DNA from: Clostridiales bacterium
Lineage (GTDB): Bacteria; Bacillota; Clostridia; Christensenellales; Aristaeellaceae
Assembly (NCBI GenBank): GCA_015056315.1
Contig: SVGN01000006.1
Location: 1 to 64,000 of the forward strand
Direction: 5' to 3'
DNA: 64,000 nt
The position numbers and the translations under genes are program-made. Below are positions 51,023 through 58,997 of this stretch, one piece after another. The notes under the pieces were generated by a model. That model did not search any database. It saw nothing but the letters and a program-made list of their open reading frames with translations, and was not told the DNA's origin. Within the stretch, counting starts at the first letter, position 1. Every line of letters starts with the position of its first letter.

Positions 51023-52471
51023 ATATTCATCAAATACACATACCAAGACTGGGAGAGTACCCCGGCAGCGCAGCGCACCGAGCTGCTGGAGAAGATCATC
51101 AAGGATTACAAGAACAGCCCCGATTTTCGGCAAGCAGCCGTTGCCAATTCCTACTGGATGAACGAGGGAAAGAAGATCGACGAAAAGTATATCCTCTCCC
51201 CGAAAGCCATCAATCACGGCGACCCCAAAACCGGCACAGTAACTAAGCATGTGCATCTTACTCCCGTAGTGGGCAACCGCATTTCCTGCGATTTCTACCA
51301 GCGTTTTGTAACCCACCGGGCGCAGTACAGCCTTTCTCATGGTGTTCTGATCGACGGCAAGCCCAGCGCACAGAGCATGGGTGTAGGCTTCGATAACGCC
51401 GTGGCTACCGCTGCCCAATATGCACAGGTTCACGGTGTGTGCTGGGGCTACTGGAACCACGACCATCTGGAGCTGTTCCCCGCCTATGAGGATGCTCTTT
51501 CCGGCTTCGTTGCCCTGCTGGATGAGCGCAACAGCCAGCCGATGGTCGGCATTCGCTTCTGGCAGATCGACAAAGACCGCCCCATGTGGGTGCAGCTCTA
51601 TGAGCCGGACGGCATGACCGAGTACCGCAAGCCCAAAGATGCACAGCATCTGATCCCGTACAAGGCAAAACAGGCATATTACAGCAAGGGCTACAAAGAT
51701 GCAGCCGGGTCTGTGATCACCGAAACCGGCAATTATTCTGCCCTGCCGGTTGTTCCCCTGTTCGCCAACAAGCAGCATCGATCCACCCTGACCACCGCCA
51801 TCAAGTGCAAGATTGATGCATACGATGTGATTACCTCCGATTTTGCCGATAATCTGGAAAAGACCAACGAAATTTATTGGGTGCTGAATAACTTCGGCGG
51901 GTCTACTTCGGAGATCGTCAATATGATGGAAACCATCAACGAGCTGAAAGTGGTAGCCAACATCAGCGACGGCACAGGCAGCAGCAGCGCAGAGCCGAAG
52001 TCCTTTGAAGTCCCCTATGCTGCCCGGAGCCAAGCCGTTGCCCTGCTGACCGAAACCCTGCACGACGATGCTATGGTGGTCAATCTGAAGGAGATCACCG
52101 GCGGGAGCCTGACCAACGTTGCTATCGAAGTAGCATTCACCCGCATGGATTTGGGAGCCGACGAGCTGGAATGGGAGGTTTTTACCTTCGTGCAGCATCT
52201 TCTTGCGCTGGCGGGAATCCAGACCGAAAACATCACGTTCAAGCGCAGCCGTCTGTTCAATACGGCGGAAACCATCCAAGAGATTTACACCATGCGCAAC
52301 GATATCTCCCAGAGGAAAGCCCTTGCGCTGAATCCTCTTATCACCAATGATGAGATTGATCAAATCATGCAGGAATCCGCACAGGAAGCAGCAGCCCGCC
52401 GGGAGATGGAAGCCATTGCTGCAGCCGTGGATGAGACCATGACCGAGGAAGATTCTTTCGGGCAGCGATGA
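51023..52471 (+). CDS. Phage portal protein, SPP1 Gp6-like (ATA start)
   Basis: About 482 residues. The N-terminal FIKYTYQDWESTPAAQRTEL and YWMNEGKKIDEKY are followed by the conserved portal core (NHGDPKT, GNRISCDFYQRFV, DNLEKTNEIYWVLNNFGG). This ring protein forms the DNA entry vertex of tailed phages. AGGAG (51009-51013) is followed after 9 bases by ATA. An in-frame TGA lies directly upstream and the first ATG is 45 codons in, past conserved portal sequence. No terminase or capsid gene follows. Confidence 0.82.
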   Translation: MFIKYTYQDWESTPAAQRTELLEKIIKDYKNSPDFRQAAVANSYWMNEGKKIDEKYILSPKAINHGDPKTGTVTKHVHLTPVVGNRISCDFYQRFVTHRAQYSLSHGVLIDGKPSAQSMGVGFDNAVATAAQYAQVHGVCWGYWNHDHLELFPAYEDALSGFVALLDERNSQPMVGIRFWQIDKDRPMWVQLYEPDGMTEYRKPKDAQHLIPYKAKQAYYSKGYKDAAGSVITETGNYSALPVVPLFANKQHRSTLTTAIKCKIDAYDVITSDFADNLEKTNEIYWVLNNFGGSTSEIVNMMETINELKVVANISDGTGSSSAEPKSFEVPYAARSQAVALLTETLHDDAMVVNLKEITGGSLTNVAIEVAFTRMDLGADELEWEVFTFVQHLLALAGIQTENITFKRSRLFNTAETIQEIYTMRNDISQRKALALNPLITNDEIDQIMQESAQEAAARREMEAIAAAVDETMTEEDSFGQR

Positions 52472-52504
52472 ATCAGCGAGGAAAGAATCGGTTTCCCGAA
52501 TCAA

Positions 52505-52534
52505 AAAGGGGAGGGCTTGCGCTCTCCCCTTTGG
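52505..52534 (+). terminator. Terminator after the portal gene
   Basis: AAGGGGAG/CTCTCCCCTTT hairpin. It ends the rightward operon of the element. Confidence 0.8.
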
Positions 52535-52561
52535 TGTGGTATAATATCTGTGCTGTTCCCT

Positions 52562-52726
52562 TTAGTTAAGGGGCTGTCCTTCGTCGGTCTGCTCACCGGC
52601 GGAGGCTTTTTCTTTTTCGGCCTGTACGGCTTCCCAGATGCGGTAGATCGTGTCAGCGTCCGGGACTTCGTTCTTCGGGAACCGGATGGTAATGTTGCCG
52701 TTGTCAATGTAAATCGTAACCGCCAT
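52562..52726 (-). CDS. Small protein of the element
   Basis: 54 residues: MAVTIYIDNGNITIRFPKNE, then DADTIYRIWEAVQAEKEKAS. The ATG follows GGGAGG. It lies 14 bp after the stop of the upstream minus-strand gene, so the two form an operon. Function unknown. Confidence 0.6.
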   Translation of the reverse strand: MAVTIYIDNGNITIRFPKNEVPDADTIYRIWEAVQAEKEKASAGEQTDEGQPLN

Positions 52727-52740
52727 GTGCTTTTCCTCCC

Positions 52741-53010
52741 TTACGCAATGGTCAACCGGTGGCTGGTGGTGGTCTTGGTGAACTGGGCTGCAACCTCTGG
52801 CATGGCTTTCTTCAGGGCGGTGGTGTCCACCCGGCTGCTGCTGACCGCCTTGTAGGTGATCTTGAACGCCCCTGCAATGATCTGTTCCTGATCCCCCATA
52901 GCTGCCTTGATAGCGTCCTTCAGGCTATCAATTTCGGCTTCCAGTTCGTCCTGCATCCGCTGAAGCTCTTTCAGCTCCATAACCTTGGCTTCCATTTCCT
53001 TGATACTCAT
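52741..53010 (-). CDS. Small coiled-coil protein of the element
   Basis: 89 residues. Residues 1-40 form a coiled coil (KEMEAKVMELKELQRMQDEL), and the C-terminus has KAVSSSRVDTTALKKAMPEV, a pattern seen in phage proteins of unknown function and weakly in host-nuclease-inhibitor-like proteins. The ATG follows AAAGGGG. It is driven by the operator-overlapped promoter at 53064-53092. Confidence 0.6.
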   Translation of the reverse strand: MSIKEMEAKVMELKELQRMQDELEAEIDSLKDAIKAAMGDQEQIIAGAFKITYKAVSSSRVDTTALKKAMPEVAAQFTKTTTSHRLTIA

Positions 53011-53063
53011 TCGGTAAAACCCCTTTCAACGGTGATTCAGCGGGGAAAGATCCCCGGCTGATG

Positions 53064-53176
53064 GATATAGTATAACAGACTAACGTTAGTACATCAATAG
53101 AAAGGTATAACGTTAGTCTTACGATATTGTTACGAATGTACTAACAGTAGACAAACAAGCAGACTTGTGTTAGAAT
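53064..53176. promoter_or_regulatory. Divergent promoters with ACTAACGTTAGT operators
   Basis: Minus strand: TTGATG, 17-bp spacer, TATACT. Plus strand: TAGACA (53148-53153), 17 bp, TAGAAT (53171-53176). The perfect palindrome ACTAACGTTAGT lies in the minus promoter spacer, with partial copies AACGTTAGT and ACTAACAGTAG between the promoters. The ribbon-helix-helix protein encoded next door is the obvious candidate binder. Confidence 0.65.
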
Positions 53177-53196
53177 ATAGAAAAGGGGGTGAAAGC

Positions 53197-53403
53197 ATGG
53201 CGGTAAACCAAAAGAGAACCGACCAAAAGAGAGCTTTCAACGAAAAGGCATATGATCGCTTGGCAATTACCATTCCAAAGGGGCAGAAAGCTGCCGTCGA
53301 AGATCACGCAGCCGGGCGGGGCTTCTCCATCAATGGGCTGGTAAACTATCTTCTCCGTGTTGATATGGGCATTCCGGCGGAGGAATGGAAAGCCAAAGAA
53401 TAG
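53197..53403 (+). CDS. Ribbon-helix-helix (Arc/CopG-like) DNA-binding protein
   Basis: 68 residues. YDRLAITIPKGQKAAVEDHA, then FSINGLVNYLLRVDMGI fits an RHH strand-helix-helix. The ATG at 53197 follows AAAGGGGGTG. No toxin gene is adjacent on the strand, so it is more likely a local repressor than an antitoxin. Confidence 0.75.
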   Translation: MAVNQKRTDQKRAFNEKAYDRLAITIPKGQKAAVEDHAAGRGFSINGLVNYLLRVDMGIPAEEWKAKE

Positions 53404-53412
53404 CACCCACAC

Positions 53413-53450
53413 AAAGCCTCTCATAAACGCCTCTGAGGGGCTTTCTTTTG
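53413..53450 (+). terminator. Terminator of the RHH gene
   Basis: AAGCCTCT/AGGGGCTT hairpin followed by TCTTTTG. The rest of 53404-53796 contains TACCACAA repeats near attR and no gene. Confidence 0.6.
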
Positions 53451-53656
53451 CCCTTGCTTCCCTGCCGGGTGTAATCCTCCGCCCAGCCAGCAGAAACGAA
53501 AATAAAGGGCATTCTGGGCTGTTAACATATGTTAATGTTTTCGCCTATATAGGGAACCTTACAAAACCTTACTATATGCCCGTGGAGCCTTTCGGGAGGC
53601 ACGGCGAATCAGCGGGGAAAAATACTCAAAAATACTGAATTTTGACCACCACAATT

Positions 53657-53685
53657 TATACCACAACCGATACCACAATGGCGGT
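53657..53685. repeat. Integrase arm-site-like TACCACAA repeats
   Basis: Two TACCACAA copies here, with two more near attL (about 42267-42289). Placement at both ends of the element suggests integrase arm-binding sites. Confidence 0.4.
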
Positions 53686-53796
53686 TTTTTTCGGTGGTAT
53701 TGGATGATATCTGGAGAGCAGGAAAACGGGCTTTTCCGTGCTGCTGCTTGGATTACAGATCACACCATAACGCACCGTGATTTTGAACAAGGAAAA

Positions 53797-53822
53797 TTCG
53801 AATCCCACCGTCTCCGCCACAC
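53797..53822 (+). repeat. attR core (26 bp)
   Basis: Identical to the tRNA-Ser 3' end at 42183-42208. Confidence 0.9.
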
Positions 53823-53857
53823 GCCTTGCAGCATAACGGCTGCAAGGCTTTTTTGTT
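53823..53857 (+). terminator. Original chromosomal terminator of tRNA-Ser
   Basis: GCCTTGCAGC/GCTGCAAGGC followed by TTTTTTG, right after attR. Before integration it would have followed the tRNA gene. Confidence 0.75.
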
Positions 53858-54004
53858 GCAAAAAAGTTTGCGCCGCACCGAATGATCGGCTCCCCATGCC
53901 CAGACCCGCGGGCATGGCTTGCTGCCTGCTTGTTTTGGCGTGCTCATCTCCGCTCGTTTTCTCCGCACATCTATTATAGCGCAAAACCCGCCCCATGAAC
54001 AGTC

Positions 54005-54032
54005 TTGTCATTCACCTGCGATACTGTACAAT
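54005..54032 (+). promoter_or_regulatory. Promoter of the S41-like gene
   Basis: TTGTCA (54005-54010), 16-bp spacer, TACAAT (54027-54032). Confidence 0.55.
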
Positions 54033-54081
54033 ATCGGTAGCAAAGGCTTCAAACTGCACGGCATCAAGGAGGTATGCAGCC

Positions 54082-55005
54082 ATGAACAAAGCAGATATGA
54101 TCTACGACCTTTCCTCCCTGTGGGCGGTAACAAAAGAGATCTTCCCCTACTTCGACCGCCTGCAGCTCGATTGGGATGAGCAGTACCGAATCTGCCTTGA
54201 GAAGCTTCTCGTGGTAGATGACGAGGGCGATTTCCATCGGCTCTTAACGGCATTCATGGAAAGCCTGCAGGATGGTCACAGCAAATACTACCCTCCGGCT
54301 GCGTACCGAAAACCGAAGGCCTATGTTCCTCCCGAGCCGCCCTCCTTCACCGTCGCTGATGGCGTTTTGACCATCAGGCTCAACGAATTCATGAAGGATC
54401 ACACGCCCTATGTAAAGCACCTGCTGGAAACGACCTCCGGGCTATCGTTGGTGCGCCTGGATATACGCAGCAACATCGGCGGCAATACCTACTATGCCGC
54501 AAAGGTGGCTGAGCTGTTCATCTCCGGAACATTTGAAAGCTGCCAGAAGTGGACGCAGGCGCAAACCGCCATCGCCACCGCCGGTGCAAGCCAGCTGGTC
54601 TGTTACAGCGAAGAGGAGATCGCCCGGTGTATCCGGGATGGGATGTTTACCCAAGAGGCGATCGCCGATGCCAAAAGCACCATGAACCGCACCAAATACG
54701 AAACCTATACCTCCACCCACGGCGCAGAAGGGCAGCGCGCGCTCTATGAGGGGCCTTTGCAGCTCCTGATCTCCCGCAGCACCATGTCCGCCGCGGAAGA
54801 CTTTACCGCTATGTTCAAAAACACCCGGCGGGCCACTTTGATCGGCCAGCCGACCTACGGCTCCACCGGCACCCCGTGCATGATCCCGCTTCGCTGCGGC
54901 GGTCGGGCGCAGGTGGTTTCGGTCGGCTACCGTTTGCCGGATGGGACCGAGTTCATCGGTAAGGGCATCCTGCCCGATATCGAAACGGATGCAGCTTCTG
55001 TATAG
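54082..55005 (+). CDS. S41 (C-terminal processing) peptidase-like protein
   Basis: 307 residues. The N-terminal helical part (DLSSLWAVTKEIFPYFDRLQLDWDEQY) and the tail-protease fold (LVRLDIRSNIGGNTYYAAKVAELF, then LLISRSTMSAAEDFTAMFKNTRRATLIGQPTYGSTG) match S41. A Ser is at the expected nucleophile place (STMSAAEDF), but the usual Lys of the following GxxTxGK segment is replaced, so activity is uncertain. There is no signal peptide and no PDZ domain. The ATG follows AAGGAGG. Confidence 0.8.
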   Translation: MNKADMIYDLSSLWAVTKEIFPYFDRLQLDWDEQYRICLEKLLVVDDEGDFHRLLTAFMESLQDGHSKYYPPAAYRKPKAYVPPEPPSFTVADGVLTIRLNEFMKDHTPYVKHLLETTSGLSLVRLDIRSNIGGNTYYAAKVAELFISGTFESCQKWTQAQTAIATAGASQLVCYSEEEIARCIRDGMFTQEAIADAKSTMNRTKYETYTSTHGAEGQRALYEGPLQLLISRSTMSAAEDFTAMFKNTRRATLIGQPTYGSTGTPCMIPLRCGGRAQVVSVGYRLPDGTEFIGKGILPDIETDAASV

Positions 55006-55100
55006 CCTGCAAAACAAGCGTACTTCCACGTGCGTCAGCAAGCCGCAAAGCTGCGCTCTCCGCTGCTGCGAGCCGCATCCCTTCTCCCCTGCCCCGCTGT

Positions 55101-56027
55101 TTACACCCCGAACATCCGCCGCAGGTACTCCACCCGCTCCCGGATCATCCGCTGGGTGGTGGGTGCTTTGAAGACCGTATCAAAGCCATGCATGGCCCCG
55201 GGCACTTCTTCAAGCACGGCCTCGATGCCCTCCTTCTCCAGCAGGGCGGCGTAGAGCACGCCGTCGTCGTGCAGGCAATCGAACTCCGCCACCTCGATGT
55301 AGGCAGACGGCAGCCCCGCATGGCTCTCCGCCTCCACGGGGCTGCGGTAGGCAAGGGGCATATCGGCAGGGCCCGGGTCGATCAGCGGCCCCACCTTTTT
55401 GGAGAGGGTGGAATTCCACATGGGCGTATCGGTAAAGCGGCGGCAGGATTCGCTGTTGCCCCGGCCATCCAGCCAGGGGTATACCAGCAACTGGAACAGA
55501 GGCCCCACCGCTGCACCCCGATCCCTCGCCATCAGGCAGCAGGTGACCGCCAGAGTGCCGCCTGCGCTGTCGCCGGTGATGCCGATCCTATCCCGCCGGA
55601 TGCCCAACGCATCCGCATGATCGTACACCCAGCAAAGCGCCGCATAGCAATCCTCCTGCGGCACCGGGAAGGGATGCGCCGGGGCCAGCCGGTAGCGAAC
55701 ATAGATCACCTTGCAGCAGGCTTCCTTTGCATAGGTCATGGCCAGGCGGAAGTGGCTGTTGGAGCCCTCGAACACAAAGCCGCCGCCGTGGATGTAGAAA
55801 AGGCAGGGCGCAGGCTCCTTCAGCCCCGCCGGAGTAAGGATGTACAGCCCGATCTCTCCGCCCTGATATCCGGGGATGGTTTTCTCCTCCACCGCCAGTT
55901 CGGGATCCCGAAACAGAAAGCCCGGGGTCTTCATATGCCGCTGCGCCAGCTGCACAAAGCGGCGGCCGATGGGCGGCGCAAACAAATTGAACGGAAAGAA
56001 TTCCTTGCTGATGGGGTATTTGCCCAT
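55101..56027 (-). CDS. Alpha/beta hydrolase, HSL-type esterase/lipase
   Basis: 308 residues. The oxyanion motif YIHGGGFVF, nucleophile elbow GDSAGG, Asp in EFDCLHDDG and His in GAMHGF complete the catalytic triad of family IV carboxylesterases. Cytosolic, substrate unknown. The ATG at 56027 follows AGGAGGG. A minus-strand promoter (TTGACC, 17 bp, TATAAT) lies near 56083-56105, divergent from glf. Confidence 0.88.
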   Translation of the reverse strand: MGKYPISKEFFPFNLFAPPIGRRFVQLAQRHMKTPGFLFRDPELAVEEKTIPGYQGGEIGLYILTPAGLKEPAPCLFYIHGGGFVFEGSNSHFRLAMTYAKEACCKVIYVRYRLAPAHPFPVPQEDCYAALCWVYDHADALGIRRDRIGITGDSAGGTLAVTCCLMARDRGAAVGPLFQLLVYPWLDGRGNSESCRRFTDTPMWNSTLSKKVGPLIDPGPADMPLAYRSPVEAESHAGLPSAYIEVAEFDCLHDDGVLYAALLEKEGIEAVLEEVPGAMHGFDTVFKAPTTQRMIRERVEYLRRMFGV

Positions 56028-56225
56028 GGTTTTTCCCTCCTGCCCGTGCAGCAGGCGCTGCACAGCATCTGTTGCATACATTATAATAGCGCATCGGCGT
56101 ATGGTCAATGCGGAGGGGCCGCTGCGCCCCGCACCATTCTCTATGCATTCCGTTTCCCACAGCGGCGCAAGTATGGTATAATGGAAAAACCAACCGGGAG
56201 AACTCATCTGTATGGAGGCTGCAAG

Positions 56226-57317
56226 ATGTACGATTATCTCATCGTGGGTGCGGGGCTGTACGGCGCGGTATGCGCCCGGGAGCTGACCGACCGGGGCAAG
56301 CGCTGCCTGGTCATAGACCGGCGCAGCCACATTGCCGGGAATACCTATACCGAGCAGGTATCCGGCATCCATGTGCACAAATACGGTGCGCATATCTTCC
56401 ATACCAAAGACGAAGAGGTGTGGCAGTATGTGAACCGCTTTGCCACCTTCAACCACTACATCAACAGCCCTGTGGCCGTCTATGGGGATGAGCTGTACAA
56501 CCTGCCCTTCAACATGAACACCTTCTCCAAAATGTGGGGCATCCGCACCCCTGCGGAGGCAAAGGCAAAGATCGCACAACAGGTGGCAGAGCTGGGCATC
56601 ACCCAGCCCCAAAACCTGGAGGAGCAGGCGCTGAGCCTGGTGGGCCGGGATGTATACACCAAGCTGGTAAAGAGCTACACCGAAAAACAGTGGGGCCGGG
56701 ATTGCCGGGAGCTGCCCGCTTTCATCATCAAGCGGCTGCCCTGCCGCTTCACCTACGATAATAATTACTTCAACGACCCCCATCAGGGCATCCCCACGGA
56801 GGGCTACACCGCTATGGCGGCCAATCTGCTGGCGGGCGTGGAGGTACGCCTGGGTGTGGATTTTCACCGGCTCATCCGCTCGGAGCCGCAGATCGCCCGC
56901 AGGATCATCTACACCGGCTGCATCGACGAATACTTCGGCTACCGGCTGGGGGCGCTGCGCTACCGCTCCCTGCGCTTCGAGACCCAGGAGCTGCCGGAGG
57001 AGAACCATCAGGGCAATGCGGTGGTCAACTATACCGGGCCGGAGGTGCCCTACACCCGCGTCATCGAACACAAGCACTTCGCCTTCGGTACCCAGCCCAC
57101 CACCGTCATCACCCGGGAGTACCCCTGCGAGTGGCAGCCCGGGCAGGAGCCCTATTACCCCATCAACGACGAGGAAAACAACGCCCTCTATGCTGCCTAC
57201 CGGCAGCTGGCCGAGGCTGAGGGGAATGTGCATTTCGGCGGTCGGCTGGGCCAGTACCGCTACTACGATATGGATCAGGTGATCCGCACAGCGCTGGATG
57301 ATGTACAGACGCTGTAA
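56226..57317 (+). CDS. glf: UDP-galactopyranose mutase
   Basis: 363 residues. N-terminal FAD-binding YLIVGAGLYGAVCARELTDRG, then IDRRSHIAGNTYTE, KYGAHIFHT and YEK-like KSYTEKQWGRD. Arg residues for substrate binding lie in the C-terminal half, with the FAD-closing GRLGQYRYYDMDQVI at the end. It interconverts UDP-galactopyranose and UDP-galactofuranose for surface polysaccharide. The ATG follows GGAGG. An extended -10 (TGGTATAAT) lies near 56174-56182. Confidence 0.95.
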   Translation: MYDYLIVGAGLYGAVCARELTDRGKRCLVIDRRSHIAGNTYTEQVSGIHVHKYGAHIFHTKDEEVWQYVNRFATFNHYINSPVAVYGDELYNLPFNMNTFSKMWGIRTPAEAKAKIAQQVAELGITQPQNLEEQALSLVGRDVYTKLVKSYTEKQWGRDCRELPAFIIKRLPCRFTYDNNYFNDPHQGIPTEGYTAMAANLLAGVEVRLGVDFHRLIRSEPQIARRIIYTGCIDEYFGYRLGALRYRSLRFETQELPEENHQGNAVVNYTGPEVPYTRVIEHKHFAFGTQPTTVITREYPCEWQPGQEPYYPINDEENNALYAAYRQLAEAEGNVHFGGRLGQYRYYDMDQVIRTALDDVQTL

Positions 57318-57333
57318 AACGCATTCCCCATGC

Positions 57334-57360
57334 AGGGCCTGCCCCATCGGGCAGGCCCTC
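57334..57360 (+). terminator. Hairpin after glf
   Basis: GGGCCTGCCC/GGGCAGGCCC. A second copy lies at about 57522-57549, on the far side of the dispersed repeat. Both have short U-poor tails. Confidence 0.55.
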
Positions 57361-57389
57361 AGGCTGTTGATAAACCCATACTTTTCGAT

Positions 57390-57503
57390 CAAAGCCGCAC
57401 ATCTTGCACCTTCGGTGCTCGCTGTGCTTGCGGGAAAACGCTGCGGCGCAAGGTTTGTGGGCTCTGCCCACACCCGGCAGGGGGATGATCCCCCTGCACC
57501 CCA
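57390..57503 (-). repeat. Dispersed intergenic repeat, reverse copy
   Basis: On the minus strand it reads GGTGCAGGGGGATCATCC, later TGCGCCGCAGCG and AAGCACAGCGAGC, ending near AAGATGTGCG. These blocks recur in the same order at 61691-61816 and 61836-61963. Confidence 0.75.
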
Positions 57504-57597
57504 CACTTTGTCGACAACCTGAGGGCCTGCCTCATCGGGCAGGCCCTGCTTTCCTTCTGCATGCCTATGCACCGCCCCAAAGCAGCCGCCGCCCGGC

Positions 57598-57627
57598 TTG
57601 ACAAAGCAGAACCGGGCTTTGTATAAT
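57598..57627 (+). promoter_or_regulatory. Promoter of the malic enzyme gene
   Basis: Perfect TTGACA (57598-57603), 18-bp spacer, perfect TATAAT (57622-57627). Confidence 0.85.
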
Positions 57628-57667
57628 ATCCGCTGGATATTTCAGTATACATATCGAGGTGAATGGT

Positions 57668-58855
57668 ATGGACCTCCGTCAGGAATCCCTGAAGAAGCAT
57701 TACGAGTGGGGCGGCAAGCTGGAGATCGCCGTCCGGGCCACGGTGCAGGATAAGGAATCCCTCTCTCTGGCCTACACGCCCGGCGTTGCCGAGCCCTGCA
57801 TGGTTATTCATGAGGATGTGGAAAAATCCTACGAGCTTACCCGCCGCCACAATCTGGTGGCCGTCATCACCGACGGTACCGCCGTGCTGGGGCTGGGCGA
57901 TATCGGCCCCGAGGCCGGTATGCCGGTCATGGAGGGCAAGTGTGTGCTGTTCAAGGAGTTTGCCGGGGTGGATGCCATTCCCCTGTGCCTCAAGAGCACC
58001 GATGTGGATGAGCTGGTACGCACCATCTACCTGCTCTCCGGCAGCTTTGGCGGCATCAATCTGGAGGATATCGCCGCCCCCCGCTGCTTCGAGATCGAGC
58101 GCAGGCTCAAGGAGATCTGCGACATTCCCGTTTTCCACGACGACCAGCATGGCACCGCCGTGGTGGTGGCCGCTGCGCTGTACAACGCCGCCCGGCTGAC
58201 GGGCAGGCAGCTTTCCGAAATGACCTGCGTCATCAACGGCGCAGGCGCTGCGGGCTGCGCCATTGCCAACCTGCTGCTGAATTTCGGCATCGGTGAGCTG
58301 ATCCTGGTGGATAAGCAGGGCATCCTCTACGAGGGCTGCGAGGGCATGAACCCCGCCCAGCAGGCGCTGTGCCAAAGATGCAACCGCAGCCTGTGCAAGG
58401 GAACCCTGGCCGATGCCATGCGCGGCGCGGATGTATTCGTGGGTGTCAGCAGGCCCGGCCTGGTGACCGAGGACATGGTACGCTTCATGGCCAAGGATCC
58501 CATCGTGCTGGCTATGGCCAACCCGGTGCCGGAGATCATGCCCGAGGCGGCCATCAACGCAGGGGCCAAGGTGGTGGGCACCGGCCGCAGCGATTACGGC
58601 AACCAGATCAACAACGTGCTGGCCTTCCCCGGCATTTTCCGGGGCGCGCTGGATGTACGTGCCCGGGATATCACCGAGGAGATGAAGGTAGCCGCAGCCT
58701 ATGCCATCGCCGGTCTGGTCAGCGACGAGGAGCTGGCTCCCGGCTACATACTGCCCCAGGCCTTCGACCCCCGGGTGGGCAAGACCGTTGCCCGGGCCGT
58801 GGCCAAAGCCGCAGTGGAATGCGGCGTAGCCCGGCTGCCGCTCAGGGAGGAATAA
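57668..58855 (+). CDS. Malic enzyme (NAD(P)-dependent, prokaryotic short form)
   Basis: 395 residues. It oxidatively decarboxylates malate to pyruvate. [12 protein letters not shown] (Tyr), [17 protein letters not shown] (Lys), [16 protein letters not shown] and the metal site FHDDQHGTA are followed by the Rossmann [14 protein letters not shown]. It lacks the C-terminal phosphotransacetylase-like domain of MaeB, so it is the short type. The ATG at 57668 has GAGG 8 bp upstream. Single gene with strong promoter and terminator. Confidence 0.93.
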   Translation: MDLRQESLKKHYEWGGKLEIAVRATVQDKESLSLAYTPGVAEPCMVIHEDVEKSYELTRRHNLVAVITDGTAVLGLGDIGPEAGMPVMEGKCVLFKEFAGVDAIPLCLKSTDVDELVRTIYLLSGSFGGINLEDIAAPRCFEIERRLKEICDIPVFHDDQHGTAVVVAAALYNAARLTGRQLSEMTCVINGAGAAGCAIANLLLNFGIGELILVDKQGILYEGCEGMNPAQQALCQRCNRSLCKGTLADAMRGADVFVGVSRPGLVTEDMVRFMAKDPIVLAMANPVPEIMPEAAINAGAKVVGTGRSDYGNQINNVLAFPGIFRGALDVRARDITEEMKVAAAYAIAGLVSDEELAPGYILPQAFDPRVGKTVARAVAKAAVECGVARLPLREE

Positions 58856-58871
58856 AAACGCATATGCCGCG

Positions 58872-58909
58872 AGGGCAGAAGCAAAGCTTCCCGCCCTCGT
58901 GTTTTTTGT
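58872..58909 (+). terminator. Terminator of the malic enzyme gene
   Basis: CGAGGGC/GCCCTCG stem with internal AAGC/GCTT pairing, then TGTTTTTTG. Confidence 0.85.
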
Positions 58910-58932
58910 CCCATCTTTCTGCCAAGCGGGCA

Positions 58933-58962
58933 TTGCTTCACGCCCGCCGCCTGCCCTATACT
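58933..58962 (+). promoter_or_regulatory. Promoter of the secreted esterase gene
   Basis: TTGCTT (58933-58938), 18-bp spacer, TATACT (58957-58962). Confidence 0.65.
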
Positions 58963-58997
58963 ATAGCCATACCCCACACCGCGAAGGAGGCCGTCAT

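Larger units (their letters stand above)
42206..53822. mobile_element. Integrative element in tRNA-Ser with partial phage genes (11.6 kb)
   Basis: Flanked by the 26-bp direct repeats at 42183-42208 and 53797-53822. Order: integrase and repressor (minus), then excisionase, replication protein, small proteins, nuclease, two tail-type genes, small proteins, sigma-like regulator and portal (plus), a terminator, two small minus-strand genes and a ribbon-helix-helix gene. No capsid, terminase, protease, tape measure, holin or lysin is visible. Confidence 0.85.

Noticed and set aside
55188-57317. Reading the glf frame back to 55188 and the esterase frame up to 57572
   Set aside because: Both are chance open extensions antisense to the neighbour; the true starts have ribosome binding sites at 56226 and 56027.
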